DNA of 7,667 nt, taken from assembly GCA_021803885.1 (NCBI GenBank), contig JAJZKY010000202.1, forward strand, positions 1-7,667, given 5' to 3'. The notes beneath the pieces are model-generated. The model was not told where the DNA came from. It searched no databases and worked only from the letters and a program-made list of their open reading frames with translations. A program made the position numbers and the translations under genes. This stretch comes from Planctomycetota bacterium. Lineage in GTDB: Bacteria; Planctomycetota; Phycisphaerae; WQYP01; JAJZKY01. Below, one piece after another: positions 1 through 6,420 of the stretch; positions within the stretch are counted from its first letter, which is position 1; the number at the start of each line of letters is the position of its first letter.

Positions 1-1005
1 GACGATCTTCGAGGTATAAAGCGCGCGGCGTACATTCTCAATATGGGCGGCGCGGTCACCCGCGGGAGGCTTCACCTTAGGCCCGCGCAGGATCTTGGAG
101 GCTTCCACGCGCTCCTCCTTGAGTGCCGACAGGCAGCGCCCAAACACCGACTCGCCGATCAATGTGACGGGCTGGCCGAGGTCAAGCGCGCTGATCACTG
201 TCCATTTGCCGGTGCCTTTCTGGCCCGCGGTGTCCAGGATCTTATCCACCAGCGGCTGGCCGTCCTCGTCCTTCTTGGCGAAGATGTGGCTGGTGATTTC
301 GATCAGATAACTGTCCAACTCGCCCTGGTTCCATTCCGTGAAGACGTTGTGCAGTTCGTCGTTGTTCAGTCCCAGCCAGCGGTGCAGCAGGTCGTAGGCC
401 TCGCAGATCACCTGGATGTCGCCATACTCGATGCCGTTGTGGACCATCTTGACAAAGTGCCCGGCGCCGTCTTCGCCCACCCAGTCGCAGCAGGGCGTAC
501 CGTCCTCGACTTTGGCAGCGATGGCCTGGAAGATGGGTTTCACATGCGGCCAGGCGGCAGGATTGCCGCCGGGCATGATCGAGGGGCCATTGCGCGCACC
601 CTCTTCGCCGCCCGAGACGCCGGTGCCGATGAACAGAATGCCCTTTGCGGCCAGATCCTTGCTACGCCGGGTGGAGTCGGTATAGAGCGAGTTGCCGCCG
701 TCGATGATGATGTCGCCCGGCTCCAGGTAGGGCAGCACGTGGCCAATCATCTCGTCCACGGTATCGCCGGCCTTGACCATCAGCATCACGCGGCGCGGCC
801 GCTTGAGCAGACCGATAAACTCTTCCATGGTGTGAGCGCCCACCACCTGCGTTCCCTTGGCCTCGTTGGCCAGGAAAGTATCCACTTTAGATACGGTACG
901 GTTGAAAGCTGCTACTTTAAAGCCGTGGTCGTTCATGTTAAGGATAAGATTTTGCCCCATGACAGCGAGGCCGATGAGGCCGATATCACATAATGGTTCA
1001 GGCAT
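1..1005 (-). CDS. gnd: 6-phosphogluconate dehydrogenase, decarboxylating (N-terminal 335 residues; cut by window edge)
   Basis: Oxidises and decarboxylates 6-phosphogluconate to ribulose 5-phosphate with NADP+, in the cytosolic oxidative pentose phosphate pathway. The reading frame is open from the ATG at 1005 down to base 1, so the C-terminal helical domain (about 130-150 residues of a roughly 470-480 residue enzyme) lies off the left edge. Visible signatures in order: the Rossmann loop GLIGLAVMGQN near residues 9-19; NRT at 35-37, which reads the NADP 2'-phosphate; IIDGGNS at 100-106; the substrate loop GVSGGEEGAR at 129-138; GHFVKMVHNGIEYGD at 182-196 with catalytic Lys186 and Glu193; and GQKGTGKWT at 261-269. 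All expected catalytic residues are present, and the length matches the long (E. coli-like) form. The start is fixed by GGAGGG at 1009-1014, 3-4 bases before the ATG, and by the Rossmann motif starting at residue 9. It is transcribed divergently from the Usp gene. Confidence 0.97.
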   Translation of the reverse strand, partial: MPEPLCDIGLIGLAVMGQNLILNMNDHGFKVAAFNRTVSKVDTFLANEAKGTQVVGAHTMEEFIGLLKRPRRVMLMVKAGDTVDEMIGHVLPYLEPGDIIIDGGNSLYTDSTRRSKDLAAKGILFIGTGVSGGEEGARNGPSIMPGGNPAAWPHVKPIFQAIAAKVEDGTPCCDWVGEDGAGHFVKMVHNGIEYGDIQVICEAYDLLHRWLGLNNDELHNVFTEWNQGELDSYLIEITSHIFAKKDEDGQPLVDKILDTAGQKGTGKWTVISALDLGQPVTLIGESVFGRCLSALKEERVEASKILRGPKVKPPAGDRAAHIENVRRALYTSKIV

Positions 1006-1023
1006 ATGCCCTCCAAGGCCTAA

Positions 1024-1032
1024 ATTTTATCA
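1024..1032 (-). promoter_or_regulatory. Possible extended -10 promoter element of gnd
   Basis: On the minus strand the bases read TGATAAAAT, a TGn extension plus a 5-of-6 match to TATAAT, ending 18 bases before the gnd start codon. The leader would be only about 12 bases but would still contain the GGAGGG ribosome binding site. No convincing -35 is present at the right distance, so this is a weak call from sequence pattern only. Confidence 0.28.
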
Positions 1033-1070
1033 TCGCAGCCGAACAGAGCTTGACAGCGGGGTCGCTGGTT

Positions 1071-1097
1071 CCACTGCGTCGGGGTTGCTCGCAGTGG
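1071..1097. promoter_or_regulatory. 8-bp inverted repeat in the gnd/usp divergent region
   Basis: CCACTGCG at 1071-1078 and CGCAGTGG at 1090-1097 are perfect reverse complements with an 11-base spacer. It lies in the 333-bp region (1006-1338) between two divergent genes, where an operator or a transcript hairpin is possible. There is no T-run on either side, so a terminator is unlikely. The rest of the region holds no gene I can support. Confidence 0.25.
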
Positions 1098-1338
1098 CTC
1101 AAGTCCGCGTTGTGTTGCGGGCCGATTCGGCTCCGCATTTTGGCCGCGCGCACAGGCTTGCCGAAGGCATTTCGACCCAGGCCGCGCGTTTGCCCCATGA
1201 TGCAAGGGACGTAGTACGATGAACAGGGCCACTACTCTCAACTCCAAGACAAGGGAGCGCTTTCGCCTTCCGGAATGCAAGCGTGGAGAACAGGAGCACA
1301 AAGAAGATCGATCCCAAAGAGGAAGGAAATACTCGCGC

Positions 1339-2232
1339 ATGGATGTTCCCGTCAATGCTGTTCAGTTACCACCCAAGGCGGTAATCTACGCTACGGATTT
1401 TTCCTCGTACTCTGAGAATGCAGGGCGGTATGTGTCCTTGCTGGCGCGCCATTTCGATGCCGATTTGATGGTGGCGCACGCGTTTCTCCTGTCCCAGGCG
1501 GCCGAGGAGGTGGAGGCGGAATCCAACCCGCCTCAAAAGAGCGCACAGCGCAGAGAATTGGAGAGCGCCCTGGCGGCCGTGGCGCAGCGCTTTGGGGAAG
1601 GTGCAAAGCGGGTGGTTCCAGTGCTCTTGGACGGCGATCCGCGCGAGAAGATTCCGCGCCTTGCGATGGAGAACGCGCCTTCGCTCCTCGTCTTGGGAAC
1701 GCATGGCCGCGGCAGGGTGGAACGGGGCATCATCGGATCGGTCGCGGAACGAGTCCTGCGCGCTACTGACGGGCCGTCATTGACCGTTGGCCCGGATGTA
1801 CCCGCTTTGCAGCCTGGAACGCAGCCGTTCCGCCACATCCTCTTTGCAACCGGCCTGTCTGCGGCATCCGTGCGCGGGGCCGCCTACGCCAAGGCGATGG
1901 CACAGACATTCCATGCACGCCTGGATGTGCTGCACGTCGCCCATCCCGAAGACATGGAAGATCCGGGGCGGATGAAGGAGATTCGGGAGCATCTCACGAC
2001 AACTCTGGAGAGCGTTCTTCCCGGCGAGGCTTGGGAAGCTCTCGACCCGAAAGGGGCCATCGAGACGGGCAGGGCTCACCGCCGCATCTTGGATTACATA
2101 CATGGTTCTTCCGTGGACCTGTTGGTGCTGGCGCTTCGGAAGAGTTCGCACCAGTGGCTGCAACCGCGGCTGTCGGGTGCATTTCACATCGTGGCAAACG
2201 CGCCTTGTCCTGTAATGACCATCACCGGCTGA
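1339..2232 (+). CDS. Universal stress protein, tandem UspA domains
   Basis: A cytosolic protein of 297 residues with two Usp (alpha/beta, HUP-fold) domains, the usual length of tandem Usp proteins. Domain 1 covers about residues 12-151: it opens with VIYATDFS (Asp20, the usual nucleotide-contacting aspartate) and ends with an intact ATP motif G-2X-G-9X-G-S at Gly120, Gly123, Gly133 and Ser134. Domain 2 covers about 164-297: it opens with ILFATGLS, so the aspartate is replaced by Gly172, and the glycine motif is degenerate (ALRKSSH, later SGAF). This suggests that only domain 1 binds ATP. The frame is open back to an ATG at 1219, which has a plausible AAGGGA upstream, but the extra 40 residues are highly charged and do not belong to the fold. 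I prefer the ATG at 1339, preceded by GAGGAAGG at 1319-1326 with somewhat long spacing. The client process cannot be read from the sequence. It converges with the cytochrome gene. Confidence 0.93.
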   Translation: MDVPVNAVQLPPKAVIYATDFSSYSENAGRYVSLLARHFDADLMVAHAFLLSQAAEEVEAESNPPQKSAQRRELESALAAVAQRFGEGAKRVVPVLLDGDPREKIPRLAMENAPSLLVLGTHGRGRVERGIIGSVAERVLRATDGPSLTVGPDVPALQPGTQPFRHILFATGLSAASVRGAAYAKAMAQTFHARLDVLHVAHPEDMEDPGRMKEIREHLTTTLESVLPGEAWEALDPKGAIETGRAHRRILDYIHGSSVDLLVLALRKSSHQWLQPRLSGAFHIVANAPCPVMTITG

Positions 2233-2352
2233 ACAATGGGCAGCTGCTGGCGTCAGACCACCTGCGGCGCGCGCCTTTGGCTGCACCTTCCTGGCGTGGG
2301 ATCTGTGCGTGGCCAGCCTGCACAATGATCAAGTTCTTCCGCGCCTCTGCGC

Positions 2353-2841
2353 TTATTTCGCGCTGCTGCCGGCAGCCGGCTGCGATTGAGAGAAGCTGCG
2401 AATGTAAAGGATGAGGCCCCATACGGCCGCGTTGTCTGCACGGCTCGCGGTTTCGGGGGGCATTTTGCCCTTTCCTGTGCGGATGGTGTCGAACAACAGA
2501 CCGTCGGGCTTGGCGGCTAGCGTCTTCGCACTGGTCCAATTGTCGAGCGAAAGGCCCATGCTTTTGGCCACGTCGGTCTGGCCGTTGCCGTTCTCTCCGT
2601 GACACATTGCACAGTCCATGTTGAACAGAGCCTTGGCTTTGGCGAACACTTGAGGAGTGGGCTTCACAGGGTTCTTAGCGTCTGGAGCCATGGGACCAGA
2701 AGGAGTTGCCGGGGCCGGAGCAGCCGGTTGAGCCTCAGCTGGCGCTTGTGGCGGAGCCTGCTGTTGCGCACGCGCAAACGCGCACGCAGGAGCGAGAGTG
2801 AACAGAGTTGCTGCAAAAAGAAGCAGAAAGAACTTCAACAT
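2353..2841 (-). CDS. Exported monoheme cytochrome c
   Basis: A periplasmic electron carrier of 162 residues. Residues 1-25 form a signal peptide (MLKFF, then a hydrophobic core, then the probable cleavage site ARA|QQ after Ala25). An Ala/Pro/Gln-rich linker follows at about 26-60. The class I cytochrome domain at about 63-150 has the heme c attachment motif CAMCH (Cys77, Cys80, His81) followed by GENGNGQTD, and KMPPE with Met127 as the likely distal iron ligand. The fold and length fit the small CBB3/c6-like cytochrome c family. The redox partners are unknown and nothing beside it identifies a complex. An ATG 42 bases upstream (2883) is in frame, but 2841 is preferred: it puts the signal peptide at the N-terminus and sits 5 bases after a strong GAGGAGG (2847-2853). 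A LAPAC string at 16-20 is a poor lipobox match. Confidence 0.95.
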   Translation of the reverse strand: MLKFFLLLFAATLFTLAPACAFARAQQQAPPQAPAEAQPAAPAPATPSGPMAPDAKNPVKPTPQVFAKAKALFNMDCAMCHGENGNGQTDVAKSMGLSLDNWTSAKTLAAKPDGLLFDTIRTGKGKMPPETASRADNAAVWGLILYIRSFSQSQPAAGSSAK

Positions 2842-2906
2842 GACAGCCTCCTCAACGACGGATGTCAAGGGACGGGCATCCATTTATTAATTGAGTTTCT
2901 GCCCGC

Positions 2907-2912
2907 ATTATA
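2907..2912 (-). promoter_or_regulatory. Candidate -10 box of the cytochrome c gene
   Basis: The minus strand carries a perfect TATAAT 65 bases before the cytochrome start codon, which would give a leader of roughly 60 bases. No clear -35 lies 16-18 bases further upstream (TGGCCC is the 17-base position), so an activator or an alternative sigma factor would be needed if this is real. Confidence 0.38.
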
Positions 2913-2989
2913 GGCTGAATTGACGACAAGGGCCAGCGCTACTACTCTTGCCCTGTGCATTTTGTCATACCACAATAGCAATGTCCGCT

Positions 2990-3340
2990 TGGTTGAGAAT
3001 CATGCAGTTGCTCTGAACTGCGGCGTTGTTTGTGGATTGAAGGACAAATTTCAAGAGTGATAGGGAGGAGTTTGAGCAACTTTTCCCGCAAGCGGTCAAT
3101 ATGCTCCGGGGCGGCGGAAGCGTGCGGCCCAGGCAAAGCGGCACATTCGACCACCCAGCAGCGCAGCTGCAGGACAAAGCCGCGTCTACCCTCGGCATGC
3201 TTAACGACTTCGAGTTGAATTCCGTGCTATACGGCAGCCGGGGTAGCATTTTCTCCTGTGTATCCCTGATCGATTAAGTTCAGCTCGATACGTGCTCGCG
3301 TAACCTCCTGCATAACCGCTTATCCCAATTCTTCAGTTCT
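2990..3340 (-). pseudogene. Degenerate IS5-family transposase remnant (DQGYTGE / WVVERSFAW type), C-terminal part
   Basis: Reading the minus strand downward from about 3334, one frame gives EEL, a stop (TAA at 3322-3320), then AVMQEVT, LNLIDQGYTGENA (Asp at 3271-3269), a stop (TAG at 3229-3227), HGIQLEVVKHAEGRRGFVL and WVVE (Glu at 3148-3146). The sequence then continues one frame over as RFAWAARFRR. This order, QEVT / DQGYTGE / LEVVKH / RGFVL / WVVERSFAWAARFRRL, is the recognisable C-terminal half of an IS5-family DDE transposase; the Glu of WVVE is the third catalytic residue. At least two stops and one frameshift make it non-functional. The N-terminal half is absent or unrecognisable, no terminal repeats were found, and both outer limits are approximate. 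The sequence around 2990-3060 after the FAW block is poorly conserved. Confidence 0.8.
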
Positions 3341-3572
3341 GTATGTGCCACCTGTTCTCTTCGTGTTCAGCGATAGCCTTGCCGTAAATCGAACAGATAA
3401 TATTGCGCAGGTTTCTATCATGCTTTGAAACTCTTCACGGTGGCCCCTAGCGCGCATACTTCTCAAAATTCGGCTGGCCGGCAAATGATATCCAGCGCAC
3501 CTTGTTCTCGAGCCAGTTAAGAGGTCTACGCAAACTCGGAGTGCAGATCTGCCTTGTTCAGAGATTCTTTAA
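3341..3572. other. Spacer between the two transposase remnants
   Basis: No gene, RNA or repeat that I can support. It is slightly richer in A+T than its surroundings. Short open stretches exist on both strands, but none carries a motif I recognise. It may hold further decayed parts of the upstream half of the first transposase, but I could not align any. Confidence 0.4.
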
Positions 3573-3590
3573 GGGCACTTCTGAAGATCA
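3573..3590. repeat. Possible terminal inverted repeat of the second IS5-like remnant
   Basis: GGGCACTTCTGAAGATCA sits about 45 bases beyond the end of the transposase remnant's reading frame, where an IS end would be expected. It is immediately preceded by TTAA (3569-3572), compatible with the short YTAR-type targets used by part of the IS5 family. No partner repeat was found at the other end (4184-4426), so this rests on position and appearance alone. Confidence 0.25.
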
Positions 3591-3632
3591 GCGAGTTATG
3601 AAGCAAAAATTCCCCTGTTCCGCCGTACGCGC

Positions 3633-4184
3633 TCAAAAAAAGATAGTCGATTTTGCGGTTATCGAACATGTTCTTTTGCCTGACGGAGGTTCTATCAAGC
3701 CCGGGCAGACACACTGCGCCCCAAGCGGGGCCAGCTGGAAAATGCTCTTGGCGCGCTGGCGGCGGTGCCGGCAGGTGTTGACCAAGGCAAAGGCTGTACA
3801 TAGCCATTCTCTGTTCTTGTACAACCCGCGATGGCGCATTTTGGTAAATCCAATGACGCGTTTGAGGATACGAACCGGCCACTCTACCTTGGAGCGCACC
3901 CGCGCTTTGGTGTGGTTCTTGCGCTTCTGGTCCTGATTGAACTCGGCCCTGGTTTTCACTTACCGACTGGTCATGTCCTGCGCCGTGGCTTGATGAATCG
4001 GCTCGGTCTGTCCCAGATACCCCGCGACGCCTCACACTCATTGTCACCGTGCAACAGGTCGGGCAGCCTGTGCACATCGTGTACACTGGCTGCTGCGGTG
4101 CACATCGAATGCACAACCCGTTCCCTGGAACCAATGCCGCTTTACCGCCTTGGCGCCGAGATAGCACTTCATTTTTCAGGGGTT
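3633..4184 (-). pseudogene. Degenerate IS5-family transposase remnant (RSKVEWPVRILKR type), C-terminal two-thirds
   Basis: This remnant is a different subgroup from its neighbour, on the same strand. From about 4172 downward the pieces are: CYLGAKA in one frame; then, shifted, GIGSRERVVHSM, TAAASVHD and LPDLLHGDN (Val of VHSM at 4114); then, shifted again near 4030, YLGQTEPIHQATAQDMTSR, an in-frame TAA at 3962-3960, AEFNQDQKRKNHTKARVR, SKVEWPVRILKRVIGFTK, RHRGLYKN and EWLCTAFALVN. This is the order of the C-terminal domain of IS5-group transposases (FGAKAHIG, HSV..TAA.VHD, DLLHG, KVEHPFRVIKRQFG, RGL.KN, LFALSNL). The Glu of KVEW is the catalytic glutamate. Two frameshifts and one stop abolish function, and the N-terminal third is missing. 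The frame ends with TGA at 3635-3633, after a non-conserved tail. Confidence 0.83.
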
Positions 4185-4228
4185 ATGAAGAAGATCCGGC
4201 GAGGTCTGAGTTTCCAACCGTTTCAAGC

Positions 4229-4258
4229 TTGACTCGCACTGGTCGCACCGCCTATTTT
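4229..4258 (+). promoter_or_regulatory. Weak candidate sigma70-type promoter for the sulfatase
   Basis: TTGACT at 4229-4234 (5 of 6 to the -35 consensus), an 18-base spacer, and TATTTT at 4253-4258 (4 of 6 to the -10). Transcription would start about 160 bases before the ATG and read through the nested inverted repeats at 4316-4356. Other starts in the leader are equally possible. Confidence 0.2.
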
Positions 4259-4315
4259 TTCCACGAGCCCGCCGGAGCAAGTTTTTTCATTTCGGGTACA
4301 CGGCCGGAAGTTTCG

Positions 4316-4356
4316 TTCGTTGCACAGTTGGCGACTAGAGGTCTAGAGGCAACGAA
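4316..4356. promoter_or_regulatory. Nested inverted repeats upstream of the sulfatase gene
   Basis: TTCGTTGC (4316-4323) and GCAACGAA (4349-4356) are perfect 8-bp arms separated by 25 bases. Inside them lies a second inverted repeat, CTAGA (4335-4339) GG TCTAG (4342-4346). The block ends 70 bases before the sulfatase start codon, within the 242 bases of non-coding sequence after the second transposase remnant. An operator is possible, and so is a leftover IS end, since CTAG-type targets occur in the IS5 family. No experimental or family evidence supports either. Confidence 0.3.
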
Positions 4357-4426
4357 ACGATCAGATTTTCCGGTTCGATCGGGATTTCCAATCGTCAGAA
4401 TAGCGAGGACATAGAGGGAGATTACA

Positions 4427-6076
4427 ATGGCTGCTGAATTTAACAGGCGAAAGTTCCTGGAAGTATCCGGCGCAGCGATGATGGCGGGGGCATTGTCACG
4501 TCAAGCCTCCTCCGGGCAGGCTCCGCAGCCCCCGGCAGGGAACTCCTCCGATTCAACTGGCGCCGCGGAACGGCGGTCGAGTCTGGCGAAGCGCCCCAAC
4601 ATCATTTTGTTTCAGCCCGACGAATTGCGCGCCGATAGCTTGGCTTGTTTCGGCAATCCCCTCACCAAGACGCCCAATTTCGACCGTTTGGCGGCGGAAG
4701 GCGCAAAGTTTACCAATTGCCACGTGCAATATCCGGTGTGCGGAGCGTCCCGCTGCAGCTTTTTGACCGGCTGGCCGACCAGCGTTCGCGGACACCGAAG
4801 TCTCTACTACTTTTTGCGCCCTTATGAACCAAATCTCTTCCGGTATCTCAAGGACGGCGGCTATGACGTTTATTGGTACGGAAAGAATGACGCCCTGGCG
4901 GCCGAAAGCTTTTACGGCAGCGTGACGGAATGGTCAGAGGTGGGCAAAGGCGGTCGAGCTCGTTTTGCTGGCCGAGGAGCGCCAGGAATCATGAAAGGTG
5001 GCACCCCAATGCCTGACGATTTCCTGTTTCCGCCCATGGGGGACCGCCGCGAGGAGAACGACTACCGGTTAGTGCTATCGGCCATCGACATTCTGGAGCG
5101 AACAGAGACCGACAAGCCATTTTGCATTTTTCTTCCCCTCATTAATCCGCATCCTCCTTACACCTGCCCGGCGGACTTCTACAACATGTATTCTCCCAAC
5201 GATGTTCCAGCTCCCATTCCATTCGGATTACCGAGACGCCCGAGTTTTCACGAGAAAATTCGAGAACGCTACGGTTTGACCAACGTGCCGGAAGCGACGC
5301 TTCGCAAGATCAAGGCCGTCTACTATGGGCAGGTCAGCTTCCAGGATTGGGTGCTGGGGCAATTATTGGAGGCGCTCGACCGCACCAACCACGACAAGGA
5401 TACGGCCGTGATCTGCTTCTCCGATCATGGCGACTACACCGGCGATTACGGGCTAGTGGAAAAATGGCCGAGCGGATTGGAGGATGTCCTCACCCACGTC
5501 CCGATGATTGCGCGCGTGCCTGGTGGTGTCCCCGGCGTCGAATCGCACGATATGATTGAGAACTTTGACATGATGGCGACTTGCCTGGATTTGGCGGGAA
5601 TCCAGGCCAAACATACACATTTTTCCAGGAGCCTGCTGCCCCAAGTCTCCGGCAAGGCGGGCGACCCCAACCGGGCAGCGTTCTGCGAAGGCGGCTATAA
5701 CGTGTATGAGCCGCAGTGTTACGAACCTCTGACAACCGGAGGGATCTACGCTCCGAAAGTCCGCCTGCAGAACGAAGAGCCGCAGACGATTACCCGTTGC
5801 GCCATGGTGAGAACGCAAGATGCGAAGCTGATCGTGAGGCCACAAGGACAGAGTGAATTGTACGTTTATAAGACGGATCCGCACGAGGAACACAATCTCT
5901 ACGGCGAATCCGGAGTGGCAGCGCTCCAGGATGAACTCCAGACGCGACTGACGCATTGGTACATTAATACGACTGGCATCGCGCCGTTCGACAAGGATGC
6001 GCGCGACTCACCACCCGATACTCCCGGCCGAAAGCCGCCGGAGCCAGGGTGGCAAGAGGCAATATTGGATACGTAG
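4427..6076 (+). CDS. Tat-exported sulfatase (formylglycine-dependent, S1/alkaline phosphatase fold)
   Basis: Hydrolyses sulfate esters outside the cytoplasm; the substrate is unknown. Of the 549 residues, 1-32 are a twin-arginine signal (Arg7-Arg8 in NRRKFLEVSG, then a hydrophobic stretch). The catalytic domain starts near 56 with NIILFQPDELRADSL, in which Asp65 is a probable calcium ligand. The nucleophile motif is CGASR (Cys105-Arg109) followed by CSFLTG, so Cys105 should be converted to formylglycine; the third position is Ala rather than the commoner Pro. Further expected active-site residues are Lys153 (YGKND), His242 (NPHPPYT), Asp333-His334 (FSDHGDYTGD) and Lys346 (LVEKW). The smaller C-terminal subdomain runs from about 440, with KTDPHEEHNLYG at 482-493, typical of arylsulfatase-like enzymes. 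The start is set by GAGGGAG at 4414-4420 and the Tat motif. No maturase gene lies in the window. A GC-rich hairpin follows the stop. Confidence 0.94.
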   Translation: MAAEFNRRKFLEVSGAAMMAGALSRQASSGQAPQPPAGNSSDSTGAAERRSSLAKRPNIILFQPDELRADSLACFGNPLTKTPNFDRLAAEGAKFTNCHVQYPVCGASRCSFLTGWPTSVRGHRSLYYFLRPYEPNLFRYLKDGGYDVYWYGKNDALAAESFYGSVTEWSEVGKGGRARFAGRGAPGIMKGGTPMPDDFLFPPMGDRREENDYRLVLSAIDILERTETDKPFCIFLPLINPHPPYTCPADFYNMYSPNDVPAPIPFGLPRRPSFHEKIRERYGLTNVPEATLRKIKAVYYGQVSFQDWVLGQLLEALDRTNHDKDTAVICFSDHGDYTGDYGLVEKWPSGLEDVLTHVPMIARVPGGVPGVESHDMIENFDMMATCLDLAGIQAKHTHFSRSLLPQVSGKAGDPNRAAFCEGGYNVYEPQCYEPLTTGGIYAPKVRLQNEEPQTITRCAMVRTQDAKLIVRPQGQSELYVYKTDPHEEHNLYGESGVAALQDELQTRLTHWYINTTGIAPFDKDARDSPPDTPGRKPPEPGWQEAILDT

Positions 6077-6090
6077 AGATGAAAGGCATG

Positions 6091-6120
6091 CTGCCGGCGC
6101 CGCTGCCGATGCGCCGGCAG
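6091..6120 (+). terminator. GC-rich hairpin after the sulfatase gene, terminator-like but without a T-run
   Basis: CTGCCGGCGC (6091-6100) and GCGCCGGCAG (6111-6120) form a perfect 10-bp stem with a 10-base loop, starting 14 bases after the sulfatase stop codon. Stem strength and position fit a transcript end or an mRNA 3' stabilising hairpin. The lack of a following T-tract argues against a standard Rho-independent terminator; on the minus strand there is no good T-tract either. Confidence 0.4.
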
Positions 6121-6420
6121 ATGTTAAGAGGCTTGATCGTTGTCTGCTTGATTTTGACATCTGGCCGACGGTAGCTCTCAGTTCCCATTGACTCCTGCTC
6201 ACCGCAAGGAGTGGCAAAGTTGGGGGCAGAGCAACGACTTGACCTTGCCACCGGCTGCGCCTTTTAGTGGGGCGGATGAAGACAGAGCGGCCGTCTTGAT
6301 GAAGGGTAAGAATGGCGGCGTATATTGAAAGACCGTTTTGAGTATTGTTCACGAGATGAATGGGTATCGGCTGAACTTGGCCAGGGCCGGGAACCTTAGT
6401 GGCACGGGCCGGCCACATAA

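Noticed and set aside
43..993. A 316-codon open frame on the plus strand opposite gnd
   Set aside because: It lies wholly inside the gnd coding sequence on the opposite strand and has no recognisable domain; gnd itself matches its family end to end, so this is a GC-driven shadow.
1050..1055. TTGACA, a perfect -35 hexamer on the plus strand
   Set aside because: No acceptable -10 lies 16-18 bases downstream (the position reads ACTGCG).
1219..1338. N-terminal 40-residue extension of the universal stress protein from the ATG at 1219
   Set aside because: The extension is highly charged with no Usp-like content, and the fold begins about 12 residues after the Met at 1339. The upstream start cannot be fully excluded because AAGGGA precedes it.
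2233..2352. Bidirectional terminator expected between the convergent usp and cytochrome genes
   Set aside because: I looked for a stem with a T-run on either strand and found only short, imperfect GC-rich pairings.
3447..3521. Short minus-strand tail LNWLENKVRWISFAGQP ending in a stop
   Set aside because: It reads like the end of a protein, but only about 33 codons are open and I recognise no family; this length is expected by chance.
4070..4107. Direct repeat GTGCACATCG (4070-4079 and 4098-4107)
   Set aside because: Both copies lie inside the conserved transposase-derived segment encoding VHSM and VHDVH, so similar codons explain it.
3526..4167. 213-codon minus-strand open frame in the IS region
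   Set aside because: It crosses the transposase remnant in the wrong frame; the real motifs are in the other two frames. No family resemblance.
4370..4390. GGTTCGATC resembling a tRNA T-loop
   Set aside because: The flanking bases do not form the 5-bp T-stem (position 61 would be G opposite G), and no acceptor, D or anticodon arms are present.
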